Origin: an uncultured Dyadobacter sp. | Lineage (GTDB): Bacteria; Bacteroidota; Bacteroidia; Cytophagales; Spirosomataceae | Assembly: GCF_946482605.1 (NCBI RefSeq) | Contig: NZ_CAMLSE010000016.1 | Location: 62,001-126,000, forward strand | Length of the DNA: 64,000 nt | Reading direction: 5' to 3' | In this document: positions 17,589 through 26,347 of the stretch, piece by piece | Layout: each line of letters opens with the position of its first letter | How positions within the stretch are numbered: the first letter of the stretch is position 1 | Notes under the pieces: model-generated | The model's database searches: none | Seen by the model: only the letters and a program-made list of their open reading frames with translations | Told to the model about the DNA's origin: nothing | Translations under genes and position numbers: made by a program

Positions 17589-19115
17589 ATGCTGACTTTC
17601 GGTATGTTATCCCCTCTACTTGAAGCATCGCCCTGGGCACTTTTCATTGGACGTTTCCATCCGGTACTGGTGCATTTACCTATCGGTTTCCTGCTGATCG
17701 CCGCATTGGTGGAAATAGGCAGAAGAAGTGGTAAAATCGCTGTTAGCGAAGCCACCGTGTCGTTCATTCTGTTCTGGTCCGCGGTAAGTGCGACTTTCGC
17801 CTGCATTGCGGGGTATCTGCTGTCGCTTGGCGGCGGGTACGACGAAGATCTGCTGGGTGCGCACATGTGGAAAGGGATCGGTGTAGCCGCATTTGCCTGG
17901 GTAGCATGGTTGGTTAAATCGGAGCGTCTGAGTGGAAAAATCTCATTTGGAAAAGTTGTTTACCTGCCCGCATTTGCCCTGGCTGTATTGTTGACCATGA
18001 CGGCCGGCCACGATGGCGGATCACTGACGCATGGCGATGGTTACCTCACCCAATACACTCCCGAGCCTTTCCGGAGCCTCGCGGGAATGCCTCCTATTCA
18101 GGAAAAAACGGCCGAAATCAAGCCAATAGCTGATGTACAGCAGGCGGTGGTTTACAAAGATATAGTCCGTCCGATACTCGAAGCGCGTTGCACGCAATGC
18201 CATAACGCTAGCAAGAAGAAGGGAGACCTGCGGATGGACGAGCTGGCATTGTTGATGAAAGGAGGAGAAAACGGACCTGCATTGGTAGCGGGAAAAAGCG
18301 TGGAGAGCGATATGATCAAGCGTTGCCTGCTCGACGAAAGCGATGACAATCACATGCCTCCGAAGGGAAAACCGCAATTGAGCACCGAACAGATCGCACT
18401 GCTGTCGTGGTGGATTGACCAAGGTGCTCCGGCGGACAAAAAGGTATCTGAGCTGGCTGTTTCGGAGCAGGTCAAACCGGCATTGGCTTCGTTGGGCAGT
18501 GGAGGTGCGTCGGCAACAGGCTCCGGCGGTGTTAAAAAACAGGAATCAGCCATAGCGACGCTTAAAGTAAAACCGGCGAAAGAAACAGATATCCAGGCAT
18601 TGAAAAAGGCCGGATTGATTGTGAATACATTGGCACAGGATCAGAATTTACTGGAAGTGAGCGCGGTGAATGCACCACAGTTTGGCGATAAGGAAATGGC
18701 TTTGCTAACGCCATTGGCGGAACAGATTACCTGGCTCAAATTGGGCGGCACCAAAATTACTGATAATGCATTGGCGGAAATAGCCAAGCTGAAAAACCTC
18801 ACGAAACTACACCTGGAACACACCAGTGTCACGGATCAGGGCGTGGCGCAGATCAAAAGCCTGCCGCATCTCGAATACCTGAACGTAATTGATACAAAAG
18901 TGGGCGACGCCGGACTGAAAAATGTAGCCGCAATGAAAAGCTTGCGTTCTGTTTACATCTGGCAATCGACGGTAACCGACAGCGCCGTAGCACAGGTAGG
19001 CAGGCAAAACCCCGGCCTAATGGTTGTCAACGGATTCACGGAAGCCGAAGTAGCCCAGTTTCTCAAAGCCGGAGATTCCACCGCAACCAAACCGGTAACC
19101 GCGTCGAAGAAATAG
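17589..19115 (+). CDS. DUF2231 membrane domain - cytochrome c - leucine-rich repeat fusion protein
   Basis: A 508-residue protein with three parts. Residues 10-150 are a DUF2231-type membrane domain with about four hydrophobic helices (HPVLVHLPIGFLLIAALVEI is the family phrase). Residues 190-285 are a Planctomycete-type cytochrome c with C201-T-Q-C-H205 and HMPPKGKPQLSTEQIALLSWW. After a Gly/Ser linker, residues 370-480 are leucine-rich repeats of about 24 residues (LKNLTKLHLEHTSVTDQGVA). The heme and repeat parts should face the periplasm. It lies 46 bases behind rhaM and continues the plus-strand run. The repeat part is presumably for protein binding; partner unknown. Confidence 0.85.
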   Translation: MLTFGMLSPLLEASPWALFIGRFHPVLVHLPIGFLLIAALVEIGRRSGKIAVSEATVSFILFWSAVSATFACIAGYLLSLGGGYDEDLLGAHMWKGIGVAAFAWVAWLVKSERLSGKISFGKVVYLPAFALAVLLTMTAGHDGGSLTHGDGYLTQYTPEPFRSLAGMPPIQEKTAEIKPIADVQQAVVYKDIVRPILEARCTQCHNASKKKGDLRMDELALLMKGGENGPALVAGKSVESDMIKRCLLDESDDNHMPPKGKPQLSTEQIALLSWWIDQGAPADKKVSELAVSEQVKPALASLGSGGASATGSGGVKKQESAIATLKVKPAKETDIQALKKAGLIVNTLAQDQNLLEVSAVNAPQFGDKEMALLTPLAEQITWLKLGGTKITDNALAEIAKLKNLTKLHLEHTSVTDQGVAQIKSLPHLEYLNVIDTKVGDAGLKNVAAMKSLRSVYIWQSTVTDSAVAQVGRQNPGLMVVNGFTEAEVAQFLKAGDSTATKPVTASKK

Positions 19116-19128
19116 TCACGACGTGTTT

Positions 19129-19308
19129 TGGTGGTCGGGGGATTGTCAGGTGCGCGGTCAAGTGTAGTCATTAATTGATTTACAACACCAGACCTCAATG
19201 ACTACTTATTACCATTCCTGACGACACCTGATGACCACCATCACCCATTCAGTCATTCAATCATTCAGTCATCGCACCGGCGACCCGGTCAGTCATTCAA
19301 AATTAAAA
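19129..19308. repeat. nested inverted repeat plus TCATTCA tandem copies
   Basis: Three nested complementary pairs lie in order: TGGTGGTC (19129-19136) with GACCACCA (19233-19240), TCAGGTG (19146-19152) with CACCTGA (19225-19231), and GTAGTCATT (19164-19172) with AATGACTAC (19197-19205). Directly after it TCATTCA occurs at 19253-19259, 19261-19267 and 19293-19299. The stretch lies between the LRR fusion gene and the start I chose for the next gene. It has no T run and looks like a repeat element rather than a terminator. Confidence 0.6.
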
Positions 19309-20232
19309 ATGAACCGAAGAAATTTTATTGGCTCCGCTGCAGCCGCAGCCGGTGCATTGACCGCCTTCGAATCCATCGCGGATGCGAACAAGGCTACGGT
19401 GCAGTTTGAAAACAAATTAGCGTTGAAGGTACTCGGTACCAATTGGGGATTTCAGGGCACTACGGACCAATTTTGTGCCGCTGTCAAAAAAGAAGGGTAC
19501 GATGGCATCGAAATGTGGTGGCAGGGCTCGAAAGACAAGCAGAAGGAGCTTTTCGATGCATTGAAAAAACATAACCTGGAAGTAGGATTTCTATGCGGAT
19601 CGGGTGAGCGGGATTATAAAACGCATTTGAATGCATTCAAATCGCAGATTGATGCGGCGACTACGCAATGGCCTGTCAAGCCGCTTTATATTAACTGCCA
19701 CAGCGGCCGCGATCATTTCACTTACGATCAAAACAAGGCATTCATAGATCACACTACGGAAGCATCCACCAAAAGCGGCATTCCCATTTACCATGAGACA
19801 CATCGCGGGCGCATGCTTTTTGCGGCCCACATAGCCCGAAATTTTATCGAGAAAAACCCTGCATTGCGGCTGACGCTCGATATTTCGCATTGGTGCAATG
19901 TGCACGAAAGCCTTTTGCAGGACCAGGAGGAAACCATTCAGCTCGCGCTCGCACGCGTAGGTCATATACACTCGCGTGTAGGCCACGAGGAAGGCCCGCA
20001 GGTGAACGACCCCCGCGCACCGGAATGGGAAGCTGCGGTGAAGGCACATTTAGCCTGGTGGGACAAAGTGGTGGAGTATAAGGTTAAAAGCGGGGAAACA
20101 TTGACGGTACTGACGGAATTCGGGCCGCCGAATTACCAGCCGACAGTACCATTTACCCATCAGCCGCTATCCGATCAATGGGGCATTAACGTGCATATGA
20201 TGCATTTGTTAAGAAAGCGGTATTTGAAATAA
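19309..20232 (+). CDS. exported sugar phosphate isomerase/epimerase family protein
   Basis: A 307-residue xylose-isomerase-like TIM barrel. The start at 19309 was chosen because it gives MNRRNFIGSAAAAAGALTAF, a clear twin-arginine signal; the longer frame from 19231 runs through repeat DNA. Likely metal ligands are the E of YHETHRG, the D of LTLDISHW, the H of VGHIHSRVG and the E of LTEFGPPNY. It is the second such exported protein of the locus, only distantly similar to the one at 1476. Its place at the end of the cytochrome/DUF1501 run suggests it works on the same substrate. Exact reaction unknown. Confidence 0.82.
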   Translation: MNRRNFIGSAAAAAGALTAFESIADANKATVQFENKLALKVLGTNWGFQGTTDQFCAAVKKEGYDGIEMWWQGSKDKQKELFDALKKHNLEVGFLCGSGERDYKTHLNAFKSQIDAATTQWPVKPLYINCHSGRDHFTYDQNKAFIDHTTEASTKSGIPIYHETHRGRMLFAAHIARNFIEKNPALRLTLDISHWCNVHESLLQDQEETIQLALARVGHIHSRVGHEEGPQVNDPRAPEWEAAVKAHLAWWDKVVEYKVKSGETLTVLTEFGPPNYQPTVPFTHQPLSDQWGINVHMMHLLRKRYLK

Positions 20233-20303
20233 AAGACGTGCTGCAGGCTGGTTTTACACTTCCATTTTTCTCTAATTTGTGGTGTTAAAAATCAAACTGC
20301 TTT

Positions 20304-20750
20304 ATGAAGAACACACACTTCCTGCTGGCCCGGGAAGAATCCGATGTCCGAAAAACATTCCTGGGCGGATTTATTGCCCACATTGACGGAAGCAAGGCTA
20401 AGTCCTTGAAAGAGTTTCACGATGCGATAGCCAGCGCCATGCACTTCCCCGATTATTCCGGGAAAAACCTCGACGCGCTCGATGAAATGCTGAACGATCT
20501 CGAATGGATCAGCGAAAAGAAAGTCATCATCTATATCGACCATTCCGCTGATTGGCTTTCCAGAGAAAAAGCCGACGACAAGATCCTTACCATTATCGAC
20601 ATTTTCGATGCAACCGCCGAAGACTGGAAGTGGCTCGATGAGGAGGAAGAAGGTGTGGCGAAAAAGGAACTACAAATCGTCTTCCAGGACTCTGGCCGCA
20701 TTCGGAACTTGCTGGAAGACCAGGAGATACCTTTCGATACGCTGGACTAG
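20304..20750 (+). CDS. barstar family protein
   Basis: A 148-residue acidic protein with the barstar (ribonuclease inhibitor) signature: AHIDGSKAKSLKEFHDAIAS then FPDYSGKNLDALDEMLNDLEW, at about residues 25-73. Barstar binds and blocks barnase-type ribonucleases. The C-terminal half is longer than barstar itself and very acidic (DEEEEG). No barnase-like gene is beside it, so it is an orphan immunity-type protein here. The stop codon shares the palindrome CTAG (20747-20750) with the stop of pnuC on the other strand. Confidence 0.82.
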   Translation: MKNTHFLLAREESDVRKTFLGGFIAHIDGSKAKSLKEFHDAIASAMHFPDYSGKNLDALDEMLNDLEWISEKKVIIYIDHSADWLSREKADDKILTIIDIFDATAEDWKWLDEEEEGVAKKELQIVFQDSGRIRNLLEDQEIPFDTLD

Positions 20751-21358
20751 GCGCTGATCCGAACCAGGTCGCGCCTCCATTGAATGTAACCCAGCACTGC
20801 AAGCAGGAGGAACACGGCATATAGAATGGCGGTGAGATGCAGGCCTTTGTAATAATACATGACTACATAGGCGGCATCGGCGACAATCCAGACGATCCAG
20901 TTTTCCAGGTATTTTCTCGCCATCATCCATTGGCCGATCAGGCTAGCTACGGTCAATGCGGAATCGACGTAGCTCAGACTTGCATTGGTAAACCTGCCCA
21001 GCAAAAAGCCCCAGGAAAGGGTTACAACGATGAAAATCAACCCGAATACCGGATAATGTCTGGCGGGCGTAAGCGTAACCTGAACGCCATCATGGTTTTG
21101 TCCGCCAAATTTCCACATCCACCAGCCGTAAATGCTTGTCAGAAAATAATAGGCTTGCAGCCCCGTATCCGCATACAACCGCACCTGCCAGAACACCATC
21201 CCGTACAGCACCGCATTGATAATACCAAAAAACCAGCCCAGGACATTCTGCCTGGTGTTGAGATAAACGCAGATAGCCCCGGTGATAAAACCGAGGATTT
21301 CGAGCGGGGTCGTCAGCAGGCCGGAGAGGGAAATGGATTGATTGAGCCAGTCGGTCAT
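20747..21358 (-). CDS. pnuC: nicotinamide riboside transporter PnuC family
   Basis: A 203-residue inner-membrane protein with about seven hydrophobic helices and PnuC landmarks: LEILGFITGAICVYLNTRQN, GWFFGIINAVLYGMVFWQ, SIYGWWMWKFGG and YLENWIVWIVADAAYVVMYY. PnuC proteins carry nicotinamide riboside, which is then phosphorylated inside the cell; relatives (PnuT) carry thiamine. The start at 21358 (MTDWLNQSISL) was chosen; the frame upstream has no hydrophobic or family content. I saw no TPP-riboswitch-like sequence upstream, which slightly favours nicotinamide riboside. No nadR lies beside it. Confidence 0.85.
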   Translation of the reverse strand: MTDWLNQSISLSGLLTTPLEILGFITGAICVYLNTRQNVLGWFFGIINAVLYGMVFWQVRLYADTGLQAYYFLTSIYGWWMWKFGGQNHDGVQVTLTPARHYPVFGLIFIVVTLSWGFLLGRFTNASLSYVDSALTVASLIGQWMMARKYLENWIVWIVADAAYVVMYYYKGLHLTAILYAVFLLLAVLGYIQWRRDLVRISA

Positions 21359-21427
21359 AGAAAAGAATGTTCTGAAAAGGTAAAAATAAAATGATATGCA
21401 TGATTTTTGCACACATTGATTTCGACC

Positions 21428-21435
21428 TATTTTTG
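21428..21435 (+). promoter_or_regulatory. putative -7 promoter element for mfd
   Basis: TATTTTTG matches TAnnTTTG exactly. A TTTG at 21406-21409 lies 18 bases upstream and could serve as the -33 element, slightly closer than usual. Transcription would start near 21442. Confidence 0.45.
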
Positions 21436-21563
21436 TAACCTGGTTCCGCGCAGCAACAAAATCCGCCGGGCCTTTGTTATCCTTTTTGCCGGTCGGGAAA
21501 TTTCCGAAACGGCTTTTTGCGTTTAAATTCACTGCGGCCGCGGCCGCGCAGCATAGATTATAC

Positions 21564-24500
21564 TTGGAAGTCAGAGACTTATTAACATTATACGGAGGCG
21601 ACAGTTACCTGGACGTGCTGAGCGCACAGATTGCCTCGAAAGATGCGGATGCGGCACATGTGCAGATCAAAGGATTGGTGGGCAGCCTCGACGCCGTCAT
21701 CGCGGCGGCTGTCCAGCAGCGGAAACAAGCACCGTCGCTATACATCCTGAGTGACCGGGAGGAAGCGGCCTATTTCCAGAACGATTTGCAGAATCTGCTC
21801 GGGCCTGCGGAAGTCCTTTTTTACCCAACATCCTACAAAAGGCCTTACCACTATGAGGAAGTGGATAATGCCAATGTGCTGATGCGGGGTGAGATCCTGA
21901 ACAAACTCAATACGGGCCGGTCGACGCCCATGCAGATCGTCAGCTATCCGGAAGCATTGTTTGAGAAAGTGATCAACAAACGGTCGTTGCGTGCGAACAC
22001 TTTTTCTGTGAAAGTGGGAGAAAAGCTCGATCCTGCTTTCCTGACCGAGTTTTTGAATAGCTATGGATTCGAAATCACCGACTTTGTGTTCGAGGCGGGC
22101 CAATTCTCGGTGCGCGGAGGGATTCTCGATGTGTTTTCGTTTGCCAACGAGCACCCCTTCCGGATCGAGCTCTTCGGAGATGAAGTAGAGAGTATCCGTT
22201 CATTCGACCCGGACACCCAGCTGTCCATTGAGAGTGCAAAACAAATCAACATTGTCCCCGATATCCAGCAAAAGCTGTCACACGAAACGCGCGAATCCTT
22301 CCTTAATTTTTTTCCCGACGAAACGGCAATATGGTTCAAGGACGCGGAGCTGACGCTGGAAGTCATTGAAAAATGTTTTGAAAGGGCAGAGAAAGCCCTG
22401 GAAGAAGTAACCGGCGGGGGCGTGCAGATCGTATCGAACCCGCAGGAGTTGTTTGAAACGCGACGCGGTTTTCTGAATCAGGTCAAGAAATTCAAAACCG
22501 TCGAGTTTGGTAAGAAATCTTATTTCAAAACAGAAAGCAAACTACCCTATTCGTCGAAACCGCAGCCTTCATTCAATAAGGATTTCAAAAGACTGCTGGA
22601 TGATTTGTCTGAAAATCAATCGAAAGGCTTCGTCAACATCATCGTAGCGGAGCAGCCCAAGCAGCTCGACAGGCTGGAAAGGATTTTCGAGGATCTCGAC
22701 CCTTTCGTCAAGTTCCAGCCCATGCATATCTCTTTACGGGAAGGATTTATTGATGAAAACCTTAAAGTGGCTTGCTACACCGATCACCAGATCTTTGCGC
22801 GTTTCCACAAATACCGGCTGAAAGAAAAATTCAGCAAGTCGAAGGCAATGACCCTGAAGGAGCTGAAATCGTTACAGGTTGGCGACTTCGTGACACACGT
22901 CGACTATGGGATCGGGCGGTTTGCCGGAATGGAGCGGAAAGATGTCAATGGCAAAGAACAGGAGGCCGTACGGCTGATTTACCGTGACAATGATCTGTTA
23001 TATGTGAGTGTGCATAACCTGCATAAAATCGCGAAGTATACCGGCAAGGAAGGTACACCTCCGGCGATGAGCAAACTGGGTTCGGGTGAATGGGAAGCCA
23101 AGAAATCGAAGGTTAAAAAGCAGCTGAAAGATATTGCCCATGAGCTGATCGCATTGTACGCGAAACGCAGGCAAGCTCCCGGCTTTCCGTTTTCACAGGA
23201 CAATTACCTTCAGGTGGAGCTCGAATCATCCTTTATTTATGAAGACACCCCGGATCAGGCCACTGCGACGTCCAATGTTAAAGAGGATATGGAAAAGGCG
23301 CATCCGATGGACCGGCTGGTGTGTGGTGATGTAGGGTTCGGCAAAACAGAGATCGCGATCCGGGCGGCATTCAAGGCCGTTTGTGACAGCAAGCAGGTGG
23401 CAGTACTCGTACCGACCACCATTCTCGCGATGCAGCATTTCAAGACTTTCAGCGAACGTCTGGCCGATTTCCCGGTTCGTGTAGGTTATATCAACCGTTT
23501 TAAGTCTACCAAAGAAATTAAAGAAACATTAAAGGAGGCTGAGGAAGGGAAGATCGATATCCTGATCGGCACCCACCGCATTCTGAATAAGGATGTCAAA
23601 TTCAAAGACCTGGGCCTGCTGGTTGTCGATGAAGAGCAAAAGTTCGGAGTAAAAGCGAAGGACAGGCTGAAAGAAATGCGTGTGAATGTGGATGTGCTCA
23701 CCCTCACGGCGACACCGATTCCCAGGACGCTGCATTTCTCCCTCATGGGCGCCAGGGATCTTTCGGTGATTGCAACGCCGCCGCCGAACCGTCAGCCTGT
23801 CACAACGGAAGTGCATACATTCAGCGAAGAGTTTATCCGTGACGCGATCAGCTTTGAAGTGCAGCGCGGCGGGCAGGTCTTCTTCGTGCACAATCGCGTG
23901 AACGATATCGAATCCATCGCCAACATTATCCTGCGGCTTGTTCCGGATGTACGCATCGGCGTGGCACACGGGCAGATGGAGGGGGATAAGCTGGAAAAGG
24001 TGATGATGAACTTCATCGACGGCGAATATGACATTCTGGTGTCGACGAACATCATCGAATCGGGGATAGATATCGCTAATGCGAACACGATCATCATCAA
24101 TTCCGCGCACATGTTCGGGTTGTCGGACCTGCATCAGATGCGCGGGCGCGTCGGACGCTCGAACCGGAAGGCATTCTGCTACCTGCTGACGCCGTCGGTA
24201 TCGACATTGGCGAGCGATTCACGGAAACGTTTACAGACGTTGGAAGAGTTTTCGGACCTGGGTGACGGCTTTAAGGTGGCGATGCGCGACCTGGACATTC
24301 GTGGTGCCGGTAACCTGCTAGGAGCAGAGCAGAGCGGATTTGTAAATGACCTTGGCTACGAGCTTTATCATAAAATGCTCGACGAGGCGGTGCATGAGCT
24401 GAAAAGCAATGAGTTTAAGGACCTTTTTGAAGGGGTTTTCAGTCTGCCGAAAAAGCTGGTGCCGGATACGCAGATCGAAACGGATTTTGCGACGCTGATC

Positions 24501-24911
24501 CCGGACAATTATGTCAAAAATATTTCAGAACGACTATCGTTATATACCCGCCTCGACAATATCGGTACTGAGAAGGAGCTGGATGAATTTGAGAAGGAGA
24601 TCGTCGATCGCTTCGGGGCTATTCCCCCGGAGGTACAGGATTTGTTAAAAACGGTGCGTTTACGCTGGGAAGCAGAGGCTTTGCAGCTTGAAAAACTGAC
24701 TTTGAAAAGCAATACGATGAAAGGCTACTTCGTTACTTCGCAGAATGACGAATTCTTTCAGTCGGCGAAGTTTGGGCAGGTGATCGATTACATTAAAAAA
24801 CACCCCCGGCGGATTTCACTTAAAGACCAGAAAGGCAAGCTGATATTGATTTGCGAGGATGTAAAAACGATTGATCAGGCACGCCAGGTTTTAATGGAGA
24901 TGACGCAATAG
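21564..24911 (+). CDS. mfd: transcription-repair coupling factor Mfd
   Basis: Mfd is the DNA translocase that removes RNA polymerase stalled at lesions and brings in UvrA. From the TTG at 21564 it is 1115 residues. The N-terminal part is UvrB-like; about residues 430-500 are the CarD-like polymerase-binding domain (GDFVTHVDYGIGRFAGMERK); the translocase motor has Walker A GDVGFGKT (588-595) and DEEQ (about 689), then the C-terminal helicase lobe (STNIIESGIDIANANTIII) and TRCF domain. The start is uncertain: the frame is open from another TTG at 21474, but that stretch encodes an odd Ala-rich segment over a GC palindrome, whereas residues from 21564 (EVRDLLTLYGGD) resemble family N-termini. 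Confidence 0.95.
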   Translation: MEVRDLLTLYGGDSYLDVLSAQIASKDADAAHVQIKGLVGSLDAVIAAAVQQRKQAPSLYILSDREEAAYFQNDLQNLLGPAEVLFYPTSYKRPYHYEEVDNANVLMRGEILNKLNTGRSTPMQIVSYPEALFEKVINKRSLRANTFSVKVGEKLDPAFLTEFLNSYGFEITDFVFEAGQFSVRGGILDVFSFANEHPFRIELFGDEVESIRSFDPDTQLSIESAKQINIVPDIQQKLSHETRESFLNFFPDETAIWFKDAELTLEVIEKCFERAEKALEEVTGGGVQIVSNPQELFETRRGFLNQVKKFKTVEFGKKSYFKTESKLPYSSKPQPSFNKDFKRLLDDLSENQSKGFVNIIVAEQPKQLDRLERIFEDLDPFVKFQPMHISLREGFIDENLKVACYTDHQIFARFHKYRLKEKFSKSKAMTLKELKSLQVGDFVTHVDYGIGRFAGMERKDVNGKEQEAVRLIYRDNDLLYVSVHNLHKIAKYTGKEGTPPAMSKLGSGEWEAKKSKVKKQLKDIAHELIALYAKRRQAPGFPFSQDNYLQVELESSFIYEDTPDQATATSNVKEDMEKAHPMDRLVCGDVGFGKTEIAIRAAFKAVCDSKQVAVLVPTTILAMQHFKTFSERLADFPVRVGYINRFKSTKEIKETLKEAEEGKIDILIGTHRILNKDVKFKDLGLLVVDEEQKFGVKAKDRLKEMRVNVDVLTLTATPIPRTLHFSLMGARDLSVIATPPPNRQPVTTEVHTFSEEFIRDAISFEVQRGGQVFFVHNRVNDIESIANIILRLVPDVRIGVAHGQMEGDKLEKVMMNFIDGEYDILVSTNIIESGIDIANANTIIINSAHMFGLSDLHQMRGRVGRSNRKAFCYLLTPSVSTLASDSRKRLQTLEEFSDLGDGFKVAMRDLDIRGAGNLLGAEQSGFVNDLGYELYHKMLDEAVHELKSNEFKDLFEGVFSLPKKLVPDTQIETDFATLIPDNYVKNISERLSLYTRLDNIGTEKELDEFEKEIVDRFGAIPPEVQDLLKTVRLRWEAEALQLEKLTLKSNTMKGYFVTSQNDEFFQSAKFGQVIDYIKKHPRRISLKDQKGKLILICEDVKTIDQARQVLMEMTQ

Positions 24912-24968
24912 GAAAGTGGCTGTATTGACCTGATAATTGATTTTTTTAAAAAATACCGATTGATTTCA

Positions 24969-24976
24969 TACATTTG
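24969..24976 (+). promoter_or_regulatory. putative -7 promoter element for gldJ
   Basis: TACATTTG matches TAnnTTTG exactly. Transcription from here would begin near 24983, so the start codon of gldJ must lie downstream of it. This supports a start in the 25025-25043 group. Confidence 0.5.
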
Positions 24977-25033
24977 CGGTTTCGCATACTATCAAATACC
25001 AAACACTTAAGTCACTTTAAAGCAATGATTTGC

Positions 25034-26293
25034 ATGCAAAAGATGGGTACCCGGTCGATCGTGTTGATTCTGATTGTGTTAATGGCGGCTACTGCGTGTA
25101 GTAAAAAGAAGCCAACCAGCTTGAAACCTGGTAAAACAAGTTCCAAAACGGGCTTGGCTTACAACGGTAAAGACGGGTTCGAAGTAAAGCAATACAAAGC
25201 TTTGCCTGCCGGTCCTGACCTTGTCTACATCGAAGGAGGGCGTTTTACGATGGGTTCATTGGAGGAGGATGTGATGACCAGAAGGGATAACCCGAAAAGA
25301 ACCGTCAGTATTCAGTCTTTTTACATGGACCAGACGGAAGTGGCTAACGTTCACTACCTCGAATACCTGAATGCGGTTCAGAGAGATTCTTCCGAAGAGT
25401 TTTACAGCAAGGCACTCCCCGATACGAACGTTTGGTTTAATGAGCTGTCATTCAATGACTCATATGTTACTATGTACCTTCGCCACCCGGGCTTCCGTCT
25501 TTACCCGGTAGTAGGTGTTTCATGGGTTCAGGCTAACGACTACTGTGCATGGCGTACCGCGGCTGTAAGCCAGGCCAACAACACGGCCGGTGCAGCAGCG
25601 TCGAGTGGCAAGAAGAAGAGAGGATTTTCTTTTGGTAAGAAGAAAAAAGCCGAAGGCGAGGCGGTTGCTGCCGCAGACGCTCCCGCTCCACAGCTCAGGA
25701 TCGAAAGTGGCTACGTAATGCCTCCATACCGACTACCGACAGAAGCAGAATTCGAATACGCGGCGATGGCAATGATCGGAACCCAATATTCGGATGAGAA
25801 CCAGGCCAACTCGAGAATTTATCCATGGGATGGCTCAACAATGCGTCAGCCTCGTGGTCGCAAGCAGGGAACCATGCTGGCGAACTTTAAACGTGGTCCC
25901 GGTGACTATGCAGGTATCGCAGGTAAATCCAACGATGGCGCGATCATCACACAGGAGATCCGCTCCTACCCAGCCAACGACAATGGACTGTATGATATGG
26001 CTGGAAACGTAAGCGAATGGGTGTATGACGTGTATCGCCCGCTTTCCAACAGCGATGTAAATGACCTTAACTCTTTCCGTCGTGACGGATACCAGGATGA
26101 GGCTAAGAACTACGATACCAAAAACAGTAACTCGATGGTTGACGACAAACTGAGAGTTTACAAAGGCGGTTCATGGTCGGATGTCGCGTACTGGTTGTCT
26201 CCCGGAACGCGCCGTTACATGGATCAGGATTCTGCAACAGCAATGGTTGGTTTCCGTTGCGCCATGATCGCTACCGGAAGCCACAAAGAATAA
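25034..26293 (+). CDS. gldJ: gliding motility lipoprotein GldJ-like (formylglycine-generating-enzyme fold)
   Basis: A 419-residue lipoprotein with signal MGTRSIVLILIVLMAATAC and lipobox cysteine C22. The rest is the SUMF1/FGE-sulfatase domain, with LVYIEGGRFTMGSLEEDV, FYMDQTEVANVHYLEYLN, YRLPTEAEFEYAA and GNVSEWVYDVY. Together with the N-terminal phrase TGLAYNGKDGFEV this fits GldJ, a part of the gliding/type IX secretion machinery needed for stability of GldK-type components; the close relative GldK is the alternative. About residues 185-210 hold a lysine-rich insertion (SGKKKRGFSFGKKKK) not expected in the fold. The start was set after the promoter box. A strong terminator follows. Confidence 0.8.
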   Translation: MQKMGTRSIVLILIVLMAATACSKKKPTSLKPGKTSSKTGLAYNGKDGFEVKQYKALPAGPDLVYIEGGRFTMGSLEEDVMTRRDNPKRTVSIQSFYMDQTEVANVHYLEYLNAVQRDSSEEFYSKALPDTNVWFNELSFNDSYVTMYLRHPGFRLYPVVGVSWVQANDYCAWRTAAVSQANNTAGAAASSGKKKRGFSFGKKKKAEGEAVAAADAPAPQLRIESGYVMPPYRLPTEAEFEYAAMAMIGTQYSDENQANSRIYPWDGSTMRQPRGRKQGTMLANFKRGPGDYAGIAGKSNDGAIITQEIRSYPANDNGLYDMAGNVSEWVYDVYRPLSNSDVNDLNSFRRDGYQDEAKNYDTKNSNSMVDDKLRVYKGGSWSDVAYWLSPGTRRYMDQDSATAMVGFRCAMIATGSHKE

Positions 26294-26307
26294 GTAGCAT
26301 TACGAGT

Positions 26308-26346
26308 GCAAAAAGGCCGTCATGATTGTCATGACGGCCTTTTTGC
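26308..26346 (+). terminator. strong bidirectional terminator between gldJ and the ComF-like gene
   Basis: An 18-bp perfect stem, 26308-26325 with 26329-26346, and a three-base loop TTG. The stem carries A and T runs at its ends, so it works in both directions and ends two bases before the stop of the convergent minus-strand gene. Confidence 0.9.
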
Positions 26347-26347
26347 T

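Noticed and set aside
21359..21470. possible TPP or NAD-related riboswitch before pnuC
   Set aside because: I looked for TPP-box-like conserved bases and a compact multi-stem leader on the minus strand and saw none.
21534..21547. GCGGCCGCGGCCGC palindrome near the mfd start
   Set aside because: Looks like a cloning-linker site or an operator, but it lies in a region that may be non-coding leader or the Ala-rich N-terminus, and one copy of GC-rich self-complementary sequence is not enough for either claim.
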